From positions 37,576 to 101,575 of the forward strand of contig CAYUVW010000001.1 in NCBI GenBank assembly GCA_964448405.1: 64,000 nucleotides of DNA. The letters run 5' to 3'. This DNA comes from DAORHV01 sp964448405. GTDB taxonomy: Bacteria; Patescibacteriota; Gracilibacteria; Peribacterales; Peribacteraceae. The translations under genes and the position numbers were made by a program. The notes beneath the pieces are model-generated. The model ran no database searches. It was given only the letters and a program-made list of their open reading frames with translations, and was not told the DNA's origin. Below, piece after piece: positions 44,288-54,171 of the stretch (its first letter is position 1; each line of letters starts with the position of its first letter).

Positions 44288-44430
44288 TGGACCCAGCCTA
44301 GCACCACTGCATGCGATCCGACCATTGGCGAATGTGCCTCCAAGACAGTTGCGAGGCCAGATCGTATCGCCGTTGCATCATGGCCATCTTGCACGTCTGT
44401 TGATCATTGCGGTCGCTATACTTGTTGCCG

Positions 44431-44940
44431 ATGGACCTCATGACGATCATTCCGCCTGCGGCGCTTGCGAACAAAATTCTGTTGGCGGGAGCACTTGGCG
44501 GTATCATCGGCATCGAGCGGCTGATGGGTGACCACCCGGCCGGTATCCGTACGTGCGTGCTCATTTCCGTGAGCTCGTGTTTGTTTACCATCGTGTCGAC
44601 GCTTGCGTTCAATCAAGCGGAAACAGCCCGCATTGCTTCCGAGGTCGTAGTGGGTGTTGGTTTCATTGGTGGTGGTTGTTTGTTGCGCGCCAATAATCAC
44701 GTGCACGGACTCACGACTGCCGCAACCATTTGGACCGTTGCAGCCATTGGTATGACGGTCGGTGTCGGCATGTTCGGTTTGGCTATTTTCGCCTGCCTCT
44801 TCTCTTTGGCGGTGCTCCTTGTGTTGGCGCCCATCAGCAAATGGATGGAGCGTTCGTTCGGAGATGCCATAAGTGCTTCTTCCGAAAATTTCGCACCTGG
44901 CTCCGGCGTTACGATCGGACGCTCGAAGGGGCGAAAGTAG
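44431..44940 (+). CDS. MgtC/SapB family membrane protein
   Basis: A 169-residue inner membrane protein of the MgtC family: LAGALGGIIGIERLMGDHPAGIRT, SEVVVGVGFIGGGCLLR and GLTTAATIWTVAAIGMTVGVG, with four or more transmembrane helices. MgtC proteins are linked to growth at low magnesium and to regulation of F-type ATPase in pathogens; in other bacteria the role is unclear. The C-terminal cytosolic domain of long MgtC is absent. The ATG at 44431 is 8 nt after TATACT (44417-44422); the next methionine (44440) is also possible. Confidence 0.92.
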   Translation: MDLMTIIPPAALANKILLAGALGGIIGIERLMGDHPAGIRTCVLISVSSCLFTIVSTLAFNQAETARIASEVVVGVGFIGGGCLLRANNHVHGLTTAATIWTVAAIGMTVGVGMFGLAIFACLFSLAVLLVLAPISKWMERSFGDAISASSENFAPGSGVTIGRSKGRK

Positions 44941-45041
44941 TTCTGCAAGTCTTTACTGGCGTTGAGCGGTTTTTTTAAGAGTAAGCAGAGTTGCTTCTGA
45001 AGCATTGACAAATGCTAAAATATATTGAATATAGATACATC

Positions 45042-45917
45042 ATGGCATTTACAGACCGCAGATCGGCATTTCTGCAACACGTAGAGCAACAATCGTTTGT
45101 CTGCTCCATTGGCACCGCCATGGCCCGCCAAGGGCGATTGCCGCTGTTCGAGATGCCGGAAGCAGTCCAAGGCCGTGCCGAGGTCGCTCGCGACGCCATA
45201 CGCGAATTACTGGCGTCCGGCAGAGGGAGTGCGGTGGGCATCATCTATCCATCCGAACCAGAGAACTACGAGCAATTACAGGCGTTGCATGCCGATGTCC
45301 ACGCCACGGTCTTCACGGCGGCCATGCTGGAAGACATCGCCGTCGCCCGTGCGGAAAACCGCATTACGCTTCCGTATGCGGGAACGGAGTACCCGTCATT
45401 CATGTTGCCATACGTCGCCTTGCAGTCGCGTCAGCTGCGTAAAGGACCGTTTGCCGCGTACGACGCCTGCAACATCGTTACGGAGCTTGGCGTGCCCGTG
45501 AAGGCCGATCCAGGCCGATCCGCAGAGGGCATACGCGCCGCCGTATCGGCGCTGCTCGGCATTGATCCCAACCTGGCGCCAGTCGTGAACCGTAACGTTT
45601 TGCAGGCGATCGTTCTCAGTCCGCAATTCACAGGTGATTCCTCGGAAGAAATCCGTGCGCTGCTCCGAGAAATCAACATGCCCGATCTGCCGCACGGCAG
45701 GCATGCCCCGGTAACGACAATGGTGTTGAACTACCACGCCGATGTCATGGCCGCATTGCAATCGAGCACTGGTAAGGTTATTCGAGAGCGCATGAATATG
45801 GCCCTGAGCTTTACGCGTTACAAATCCATGCACGTACTCGCCGAAAAACCGGATGCCGCCAAGCGGTACCAAAACCTGTTGAAGGCACTGACTGGATTGG
45901 ACGGGAAAGAAGCGTAA
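45042..45917 (+). CDS. Hypothetical protein
   Basis: A 291-residue soluble protein from ATG 45042 (MAFTDRRSAFLQHVEQQS). The frame extends back to 45012, but TTGACA (45006-45011) and the AT-rich -10 region lie in that extension. The sequence is mixed alpha/beta, with helix-rich blocks such as RGRAEVARDAIRELLASG and a GIIYPSEPENYEQLQAL strand-turn-helix. I recognise no catalytic motif, signal or membrane helix, and no neighbour suggests a role. Confidence 0.75.
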   Translation: MAFTDRRSAFLQHVEQQSFVCSIGTAMARQGRLPLFEMPEAVQGRAEVARDAIRELLASGRGSAVGIIYPSEPENYEQLQALHADVHATVFTAAMLEDIAVARAENRITLPYAGTEYPSFMLPYVALQSRQLRKGPFAAYDACNIVTELGVPVKADPGRSAEGIRAAVSALLGIDPNLAPVVNRNVLQAIVLSPQFTGDSSEEIRALLREINMPDLPHGRHAPVTTMVLNYHADVMAALQSSTGKVIRERMNMALSFTRYKSMHVLAEKPDAAKRYQNLLKALTGLDGKEA

Positions 45918-46195
45918 GGAGCACGGAAGAACCTCTTTCACGGCGAATCGTCGGAATCATTGCCGAAGGCCCGTATTGGGCTCTTTTGGTGCGAAAGTTC
46001 GGAATCATATGGTGCGAAAGTGCGTGTGCATACACAGCCGAAAGGGGCGCCTAAACTTGTCTGAACCGCATCGCAGTGGCGAACTGGGTCCATCCGCATA
46101 TCCGAACTCGGTGCGTAAAAGTCCGTAGGGCTCTGGTAAAAAAGTCCGTTTTCCGCTAGAATGAAGAGAAAACTCCGAAAACCAAAAGAAATTTC
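45918..46195 (+). promoter_or_regulatory. Regulatory region of the HTH-TM/surface protein operon
   Basis: This 278-nt gene-free region holds direct repeats. GGTGCGAAAGT occurs at 45988-45998 and 46011-46021, a GGTGCG lies at 46110-46115, and AAAAGTCCGT occurs at 46117-46126 and 46140-46149 (23-bp spacing, about two helical turns). A TAGAAT -10 box (46157-46162) gives a leader of about 28 nt without a Shine-Dalgarno. The repeats around the promoter look like operators. Confidence 0.5.
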
Positions 46196-46942
46196 ATGCA
46201 ACGAATAGAGCTCACCGCCGGGCATATCGCACAGTGTCATCGCTGGATGGAGGGCGATGTGCTGAGCGAAAAAGCTAAGCATCGGCTGCGTTGCATCTTG
46301 CAGTATCTGGAGCAGGCTGCATCCATGGCCGAGGTCTCGGCGATGTTCAACGTAACGCCGAATACGCTGCGTCGCTGGCTGGAACAATTCAATCCGAACG
46401 ATGCTTCGTCGTTGGAAGAGAAAAGTCGCCGCCCCGCCACCGTGCGCTCCACGCAAATCGCATCGCCGGTCGTGGCGCTCATTCGCGAGTATCGCATCGC
46501 CAGTCCCAAAATGGGCAAGGAAGACATTGTTCGTTCGTTGCAGCAAGACCACGGCGTGCAAGTATCGGCCTCGGCCGTCGGACGAGTGATTGAACGAGAG
46601 TGCCTCTACTTCGCCGACAGTCCGCTGCATATGCGCAAGCGTTTCCAGGCACGCAAAACAACCTCCGCTCCCGCTCTTGCGGTCAGCGCGCCGGTTGTTG
46701 TGGAGGAGCAGCCGGTTCTTACCGTGGTGCAGCCTGTCGTTTCGCCGACTCCGTATAAGAGGGGCAAGTGGATCCTGAGCACCATCGCCGTTTCCGCAGT
46801 GTTGCTGGCAATGGCGATTGGTTACAGCACGGGGAGGGAGACTGCCAATGCCGAACAAGAAGAGTTGCGTCTGCAGCAGATGGAAATCCACACACCAACA
46901 ACGCCGTCATTCCTCGAGCTTTCTTCAACCCATGATCAGTAA
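46196..46942 (+). CDS. Membrane-tethered transposase-type HTH regulator
   Basis: A 248-residue protein. Residues about 30-150 repeat the two-HTH layout of the 39871 protein: ASMAEVSAMFNVTPNTLRRWLEQ with SSLEEKSRRPATVR, then VALIREYRIASPKMGKEDIV and VSASAVGRVIEREC. It differs by a Pro/Val-rich linker, a single transmembrane helix near residues 190-208 (ILSTIAVSAVLLAMAIGY) preceded by KRGK, and a short C-terminal tail on the far side. This resembles a one-component membrane-bound transcription factor. The last 11 nt of the gene overlap the start of the surface protein gene at 46932, so the two are translated together. Confidence 0.8.
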   Translation: MQRIELTAGHIAQCHRWMEGDVLSEKAKHRLRCILQYLEQAASMAEVSAMFNVTPNTLRRWLEQFNPNDASSLEEKSRRPATVRSTQIASPVVALIREYRIASPKMGKEDIVRSLQQDHGVQVSASAVGRVIERECLYFADSPLHMRKRFQARKTTSAPALAVSAPVVVEEQPVLTVVQPVVSPTPYKRGKWILSTIAVSAVLLAMAIGYSTGRETANAEQEELRLQQMEIHTPTTPSFLELSSTHDQ

Positions 46943-48086
46943 GCCGCTCCAACACCGGCTGCTGCCCATGTACGCCTTCGCGGCGACATGCATCCTGCTG
47001 CTCGTAATGTGTGCGGTACCCGCCGCGCATGCCGCCTCGTCGTGGAACCCCACGTTGCTGGTGAATACCGAATCGTTCCAAACGATTGATGACGGCGATG
47101 CCATTACGAATGTGGAGTTGCGCTTCGGTCAGGCTGTGGGAGAGAAGATTATTTGGAGCGTGTCGCAAAGCCGCTTTGAATTCACCGACGACGTGCATGT
47201 GGATATGAACATCACCGGCAGCGGCGGACTTGCCATCGAGCAGGATATTCGTGCCAAGGGCGATATCACCCTGAATAGCGACAACGACAGCAACAACGCC
47301 ACCATGACCTTCGGCAACGTGTCGCTGCCGCAAACACTCAGCTTTATGAATGCGTCGCAGAAGTTCCGCTTCTCCGCATCGTTGGATGTGGTGGGAACGC
47401 TCTCCGGCTCCGCATTGACCGTCAGTAGCTTGCGCAACTGTAATACCATCGATACCGATGCCAACGGCGTGTTGTCGTGCGGCACGGACGAAGGAGGTGC
47501 CGGCAGCGGCATGGATCAAGACGACGGCGATGCTCGGTTCGTGAACCAGTCCGGCGACACCATGACCGGCTCTCTGAACGTGCGCGGCACCATCTCCGGT
47601 TCCGTCCTGAAGGCAGACAACATGATCCACTCGGGAGCAGTGGTGTACTCCAGCGGCAACACGCTCATGCAATCGGCCAAAGGATTGTCCGGACAACTGC
47701 TCTTGTCGCAGGGCACGTCGGCTCCCAAGTGGGCTACGCCGACCGGAGGAATGGTCTGGTATTTGGATGGCACGCAAACAACCGGAGCATCCTTGGGCGC
47801 AAGGGTGGTCATGCCGATGAGCATTACCGTCAGCAGCGTATCCATGACAATCAAAGGTACGCCCACCGGTGCTGCGCTCATCGCGAACATCAGGAAGAAT
47901 GGAACCACCATTTTCTCCGTCCGCCCGCAGATCAACTCCGGCGCACTGGTCGGTGGTGGCAACGCCGTTTTCTCCGACACCATTCTGCCCGAAGGCTCGA
48001 CTGTCACCTTCGATATAGACCAAGTTGGCAGCACCTTCGCAGGTAGCGGTATGACGGTCATCCTGAAGGGCGTCCGCAACTACTAA
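46932..48086 (+). CDS. Secreted modular surface protein (tail-fibre-like)
   Basis: A 384-residue exported protein from ATG 46932 (MISKPLQHRLLPMYAF), inside the end of the HTH-TM gene. The signal peptide AATCILLLVMCAVPAAHA is followed by SSWNPTLLVNTESFQTIDDG, the N-terminal module shared with 25027 and 35719. Blocks NSDNDSNNATMTFGNVSL, VVGTLSGSALTVSSL, the Cys pair ending LSCGTDEGGAG and SGDTMTGSLNV recur from the other family members. The C-terminal 110 residues (MVWYLDGTQTTGASLGARVV) form a compact beta domain of another type. Its role is probably surface recognition. Confidence 0.82.
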   Translation: MISKPLQHRLLPMYAFAATCILLLVMCAVPAAHAASSWNPTLLVNTESFQTIDDGDAITNVELRFGQAVGEKIIWSVSQSRFEFTDDVHVDMNITGSGGLAIEQDIRAKGDITLNSDNDSNNATMTFGNVSLPQTLSFMNASQKFRFSASLDVVGTLSGSALTVSSLRNCNTIDTDANGVLSCGTDEGGAGSGMDQDDGDARFVNQSGDTMTGSLNVRGTISGSVLKADNMIHSGAVVYSSGNTLMQSAKGLSGQLLLSQGTSAPKWATPTGGMVWYLDGTQTTGASLGARVVMPMSITVSSVSMTIKGTPTGAALIANIRKNGTTIFSVRPQINSGALVGGGNAVFSDTILPEGSTVTFDIDQVGSTFAGSGMTVILKGVRNY

Positions 48087-48117
48087 TAACGAATGCATCC
48101 CGCGTAGCGCGGTCGCC
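48087..48117. terminator. Small hairpin between convergent genes
   Basis: CCGCG-TAG-CGCGG lies in the 31-nt space between the convergent surface protein and NHL genes. Confidence 0.4.
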
Positions 48118-51100
48118 TTAGAAGCCGAAGAAATAGAACAGCTTGTTCGTGGTGTTGTCGCCTGAGTGGTTCACGTCGTAAATAACAGCTCGGCTGTTGG
48201 TTGCATCGGCCACGAAGAGCTTGCCGGATGTGCGGTCGTACATCAGCTGCCTGGGGCCGCTCAAACCGACTTGGGTAATACCAGCGGTGGCCACCAAAAA
48301 CGTCGGCTGCCCCAGTACGGCAATGGCGTTCTCTCCGTCGGTAATGGATGCCGTGTCATACGCAAGAATACGGTTGTTGGTGAAGTCGGCGGCGAACAGC
48401 GTGTTGCCGACCGGGTCGAATGCCAGGCCTGACGGCAAGCTCACACCTGCTTGCGTAGTGGCCACGGCGTTCAGCCAATACAACGGTTGCCCCAAGACGT
48501 TGTCGGCAATCAGGTCCGACGGAAGGTGGCCCGAGGTAAGGTTGTACACAAAAATGCGGTTGTTGGCGGAATCGGATACGAATAACCGATCGTTTGTCGT
48601 ATCTAAGACCAAGCCCTGTGGTCCGCTGAGACCGGTGCGGTTGGGTCCGTTGTTGGCCGTGGACTTCAGGTATGCCGGCCCCTGCGGAGTCAATGTGTTG
48701 TACTGTCCGAGCAGATCTACGGCGCCTTCTCCGTCGGTAATGGTGGAAACATCGAAAATCGACACGCGGTTACTGGTGCTTTGCGGCACGAAGAGCCGAT
48801 TGTTCGCTTCATCGACAAACACGCCGCTTGGCGCGTTCATACCGGCCTGGTTGTTCACGGCTGTTGCAGTCGTGAAGATCGGTTGGCCGAGTACCTTAAT
48901 GGCGTTCATGCCGTTGCTGAGCTGCGCGACGGAACCCGAAAAGACCGATACGCGGTTGCCCGTTGCCTGCGCCACGTAGAGCGTGTTATTCGTACTGTCG
49001 TAGTCAATGCCGCGCGGTACGTTCAAGCCCGCCTGTGTGGTTGCTGCAGTTCCCACGATAAAGCTGGTCTGACCAATCACCTTCGTCGCGTTCATGCCAT
49101 CTGAAAGCAGGGCAACCGATCCCGAGAAGACCAAGATGCGGTTATTCGTCGAGTCGGAAACGAACAGACGCGAAGTTGCGGCATCGTACGTGACTGCGTA
49201 CGGCGCGCTCATGGTGCTTTGCGTGGTACCCGCCGCTGTGTTTGTGTAGTTGGTCTGGCCCAACACGTGGTACGCAGGCTTGCCGTTGCCAATGCCAAGG
49301 GTCAGGTTGTACGACAGCACGCGGTTTGCCGTGGAATCCAGGACGTAGGCACGGTTGTTGGCTGGGTCGGCAAGCACGCCGGTGGGCGCGCTGAGGCCTT
49401 CTTGGAAGACGCCCGCGGTGATGGTGGTGAAGTTGGGTTGCCCGAGCACGTTGATGGCATTTTCGCCCCTGACAATGTTCACCAAGTCATAAATTGTAAC
49501 GCGGTTACCGGTCGTTTGCGCCACAAACAAACGCTGGTTGGTGGCGTCGTAACCCAGGCCGACCGGTGCGTTCATACCCGCCTGCGTACTGCCGGCCGTC
49601 GCCACGATGAATGACGTTTGACCCAGCACCTGCGATGCGTTCATGCCGTTGCTGAGCAGCGCCACGGAACCCGAATACACCATGACGCGGTTATTGGTGA
49701 GGTCGGCGACGTACAGCCAGTCTCTGGCTGCATCGTAGAGAATGTCGCGCGGGGCGCTCATGCCGGCCTGGGTGGTGGCTGCAGCTGTATTCGTAAAGTT
49801 GGTCTGCCCCAGAACTTTGGTGGCGTTCATGCCGTTACTCAGCAGTGCCACGGAACCCGAGTACACCGTCACGCGGTTACCCGTTCCCTGCGAGACGAAC
49901 AGGCGGTCGGTTGCAGTGTCGTACGCCAAGCCATAGGGAATGTTCATGCCGGCCTGGGTGGTGGCTGCAGCTGTATTCGTAAAGTTGGTCTGCCCCAGNN
50001 NNNNNNNNNNNNNNNNNNNNNNNNNNNNNNNNNNNNNNNNNNNNNNNNNNNNNNNNNNNNNNNNNNNNNNNNNNNNNNNNNNNNNNNNNNNNNNNNNNTC
50101 ATGCCGGCCTGGGTGGTGGCTGCAGCTGTATTCGTAAAGTTGGTCTGCCCCAGGACTTTGGTGGCGTTCATGCCGTTACTCAGCAGTGCCACGGAACCCG
50201 AGTACACGGTGACGCGGTTGCCGTTGTTTTGCGCAACGAACAAGCGGTCGGTGGCGTCATCGTAGGCAATGCCCGCCGGCACGTTCATACCGGCCTGCGT
50301 CGTTGCTGCGGCGTTGCTGTAGAAGTTTGCCTGTCCAAGCACAAAGTCCGGAATGCGGTTCAGCAGCGTATTGCTCGCGTCCAAGTCGTAGACGAGTACA
50401 CGGTTATTACCGGTGTCGGATACAAAAAGTCGATGATCCGTGCTGTCGAGTGCTATGCCGATGACCGGCGCGCTCAAACCCAGAATATTCGGGCCGTTAT
50501 TGGCGACCGTTTTCGTATAAATCGGTGAAGGTGTACTCAGGTTGTCGTCGTATTGACCAAGCGCATCGACTGCGCTTTCTCCTCGTGCAAAAGCAGATAG
50601 ATCGTACATCGTTGCACGGTGAATACCCGACTGCACCACGTATAACTTGTTGTTCGCCTGGTCCACCGCCACGCCGTTGGGCGCGTTCATACCGGCCTGT
50701 GTATTACCGGCAGTTGCGACAGTGAACGCCGTTTGTCCCAGCACCTGCGTGGCGTTCATGCCGTTGCTCAAGAGCGACACCGATCCCGAAAACACCGTAA
50801 CACGGTTGTTGGTCGTTTCGGCAACGTAGAGCAAGTTGTGGGTTTCGTCGTAGGTAATGCCGCGCGGACCGCTCATACCGGCTTGGGTGGTCGCCACGGC
50901 AGTGGCGGTGAAGTTGGCCTGCCCCAGGACTTTGGTGGCGTTCATGCCATTGCTGAGCAGTGCCACGGAACCCGAATACACCGTCACGCGGTTGCCTGTT
51001 CCCTGCGAGACGAAGAGGCGATCCGTGGAGCTGTCGTATGCCAAGCCATACGGCACGTTCATACCGGCTTGAGTGGTGGCGGCGGCGGTGTTGGTGAAGT

Positions 51101-54100
51101 TCGTTTGGCCCAGCACTTTTGTGGCGTTCATGCCGTTGCTTAAGTGCGCTAGGGAACCCGAATATACCGTGACGCGATTTCCGGTGTTCTGCGCAACGAA
51201 CAGACGTCCGGTGGCAACATCGTACGTTACGTCCGTCGGCACGTTCATACCGGCCTGCGTTGTTGCGGCGGTAGCGGTAGTGAAGCCGGCTTGCCCCAAG
51301 ACGTTAATGGCGTTCATGCCGTCCGTAATGGTCGTAGTGAAGAAAACCTTTACGCGATTGCCGCTGGCCTCTGCAACGAACAGGCGGTTGTTCGTGGGGT
51401 CGAATGCCAAGCCGTTGGGTGCATTCAGACCTGTCTGTGAGTTGGCAGCCGTGCTGGTGTAAAAGTTCAGCTGTCCCAGCACGTTGTCCGGAATGCGATC
51501 GATCAGGTTATTGCTTCCATCCAAGTTGTACACCAGCACACGGTTGTTGGTGGTGTCCGAGAGGAAGAGTCGGTGGTTTACCGTGTCCATCGCAATGCCG
51601 ATGATGGGCGCACTGAATCCGAACTTACTGGGACCGTTGTGCGCGGTGGTCTTCGTGTAAATGGGAGAGGGTGTGACAGTGTTGTCGTCGTACTGGCCGA
51701 GTGCGGTGTTGGCGTTCAAGTTGTCCGCCAAGCCACCGGTAATGTTGTACACAGTCACGCGGTTACCGGTGTTTTGGGGCACGAAGAGCCGACCTGTTGG
51801 CAAGTCGAATGCCACGTCCGTTGGCACGTTCATACCCACCTGTGTCGTGGCGGCGGTCACGGTGGTGAAGTTCGTTTGGCCGAGCACATTGGTCGCGTCT
51901 TCTCCGTCCGTAATGCTTGCGACGTCGAAGATGGTCACGCGGTTACCGGAGTTCTGAGCAACGAACAGTCTGTTGCTATAACTGTCGTACGAAAGTCCGG
52001 CCGGACCGCTGGTGCCCGCTCTGGTCGAGGCCGCAGCGCTGGTGTAGTAGTTGGCCTGCCCCAGCACGTTGTCCGGAATGCGATCGAGCAGGTTGTTGCT
52101 GGAATCCAGGTTGTAGACCAGCACACGGTTGTTGCTCGTATCTGAAACGAATAATCGATGATTCACGGAATCCAAGGCAATACCCACCAGCGGACCGCTG
52201 AGACCGAATTTGGTCGGGCCGTCGTTCGCGGCGACCTTGGTGAAAATCGGCTGCACCGGAGAGGCCAAACCATCGGTTTGCCCCAACACAGTCGTGGCGT
52301 ACTTGCCGTCGCTGATGATGTTCAGGTCATAAATGACTACACGGTTGTTGGAGGTGTCGGCCACGTACAGTTGTTTTGTATTGCCGTCGTACTCAATCTG
52401 TCTCGGCGCCGACAAACCGATTTGCGTGGTGCCTGCGGTTGCGGTGGTGAAGTTAGTCTGCCCCAAAACGTTCATGGCGCTCATGCCGCTTGCCAACGCA
52501 GCGCCGTTGTACACAAGAATGCGGTTGTTCGTCATGTCCGTAACGAACACCAAGTTACGCGTCATATCGATTGCAATGCCCGAAGGGGCGCTGAGACCGA
52601 CCTGCGTGGTGGCTGCGGCGTTGCTGTAGAAGTTCGCTTGCCCAAGCACGTAATCGGGAAGCATGTCGAGCGGAGCGTTGCCCGCACTCAAGTTATAGAC
52701 CAGTACGCGGTTATTCGACGCATCCGCCACGTACAGGCGGTGGTTAATCGGATCGATCGCTATGCCTTGCGGCACGTTCATGCCGTATTGACTAGGGCCA
52801 TCGTTCGCAGTTGCTTTTGTGAAGATGGGGCCAGGCGTACCCAGCGTGTCGTCATATTGCCCCAGCACATCGCCGGCTGCCTCTCCCCTCACGAAGGCGA
52901 CCAAGTTGAAAATACTCACACGGTTGGCACCCGACTGGAGTACGTACAGCTTGTTGTTCGCCTGATCCACTGCCACGCCGTTGGGTGCGTTCATACCGGC
53001 CTGTGTGCTTCCGGCCGTCGCTACCACGAATGATGTTTGCCCCAGAACCTGCGTGGCGTTCATGCCGTTGCTCAAGAGCGACACCGATCCTGAAAACACC
53101 GTAACGCGGTTGTTGGTCGTTTCGGCAACGTAAAGCAAGTTGTGTGTTTCATCGTACGAGATTCCACGTGGGCCGCTCATCGTGCTTTGTGTCGTGCCTA
53201 CGGCAGTGTTGGTGAAGTTCGTTTGGCCCAATACCTTCGTCGCGTTCATGCCATTGCTCAACAATGCCACCGAACCCGAATACACCGTCACGCGGTTGCC
53301 CGTTCCTTGCGAGACGAACAGTCTGTCTGTGGCATCGTCATATGCCAAGCCGTAGGGAACGTTCATGCCGGCCTGGGTGGTGGCGGCTGTGGCAGTCGTG
53401 AAGTTGGCCTGCCCCAATACTTTTATCGCAGGCTCTCCATCGGCAATTTCCGTAACGTCGAACACCGTGACGCGGTTGCCGGTGTTTTGAGCCACAAACA
53501 AGCGCGTGTTGGTGCTATCGAGCGTCGCATCCGTCGGTACGTTTAAGCCCACCTGCGTGGTGGCGGCAGTGGCGACGATGTGCGTGGATTGTCCAAGAAC
53601 GTTCGTGGCATTCATGCCATCCGTAATAGTGGTGGTGTCGTACACCTTAATGCGGTTATTGGTCGTGTCCACAACGAAGAGGCGATTATTCGTATCGTCG
53701 AATGCCAACCCGTTGGGTGCGCTCATACCGATCTGCGTTGTGGCTACGGCGTTGGCATAAAAGTTAATCTGTCCCAACACGTTGTCTGGAATGCGGTCAA
53801 GCAGGTTATTGCTTCCATCCAAGTTGTAGACCAAGACGCGGTTGTTCGTCGTGTCCGAGAGGAAAAGCCTGTGGTTCACTGCGTCCATCGCAATGCCGAT
53901 GATCGGGGCGCTGAGGCCGTGCTTGCTCGCTGCATCGTGAATGGCTCCTTTGTTATAAATCGGCTGCGGCGCTGTAACGTCGCCGTCCGACTGTCCAAGC
54001 ACGGTGAAGGCCGGCTGCGTGTTTGCGATGCTGGCCAATGCCAAGGGTGCACCGGAAAGAGCCAGCGCCATTCCCATGCAAAGCCGAAGACAAAGTATGA

Positions 54101-54125
54101 AACGAGCCGGTGCCGGCGAACTCAC
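48118..54125 (-). CDS. Giant secreted NHL-repeat beta-propeller protein, interrupted by an assembly gap
   Basis: One protein of more than 1950 residues, starting with GTG 54125 and a signal peptide (LCLRLCMGMALALSGAPLALA). It consists of roughly thirty 60-residue NHL-type repeats with cores like GLAFDDTNNRLFVVDTTNNR and ATNVLGQ. Longer units (VLGQYDD, TPSPIYTK, NGPSKFG) recur about six times and seem to open new propellers. The reading frame shifts by one across 100 N (49999-50098), which is expected if the N-run is a placeholder; a true gap of length 3n+2 would restore one frame. NHL propellers mediate binding to proteins or glycans. No enzymatic domain or C-terminal anchor is visible. Confidence 0.82.
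49999..50098. other. Assembly gap of 100 N
   Basis: The sequence flanking both sides of the N-run is identical for about 50 nt (49947-49998 and 50101-50152). The assembler therefore broke inside near-identical NHL repeats and the true gap size is unknown. Confidence 0.95.
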
Positions 54126-54171
54126 TGTACGAATACGAAAAGAGTACCAAACATCGGTATGCGTACGAAAC

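Noticed and set aside
39871..46942. Insertion sequences at the two HTH genes
   Set aside because: No DDE domain, terminal inverted repeats or target duplications were seen, and both genes are coupled to surface genes.
49944..50098. Frameshift making the NHL gene a pseudogene
   Set aside because: The frame change coincides exactly with the 100-N placeholder; both sides are otherwise open and repeat-conserved.
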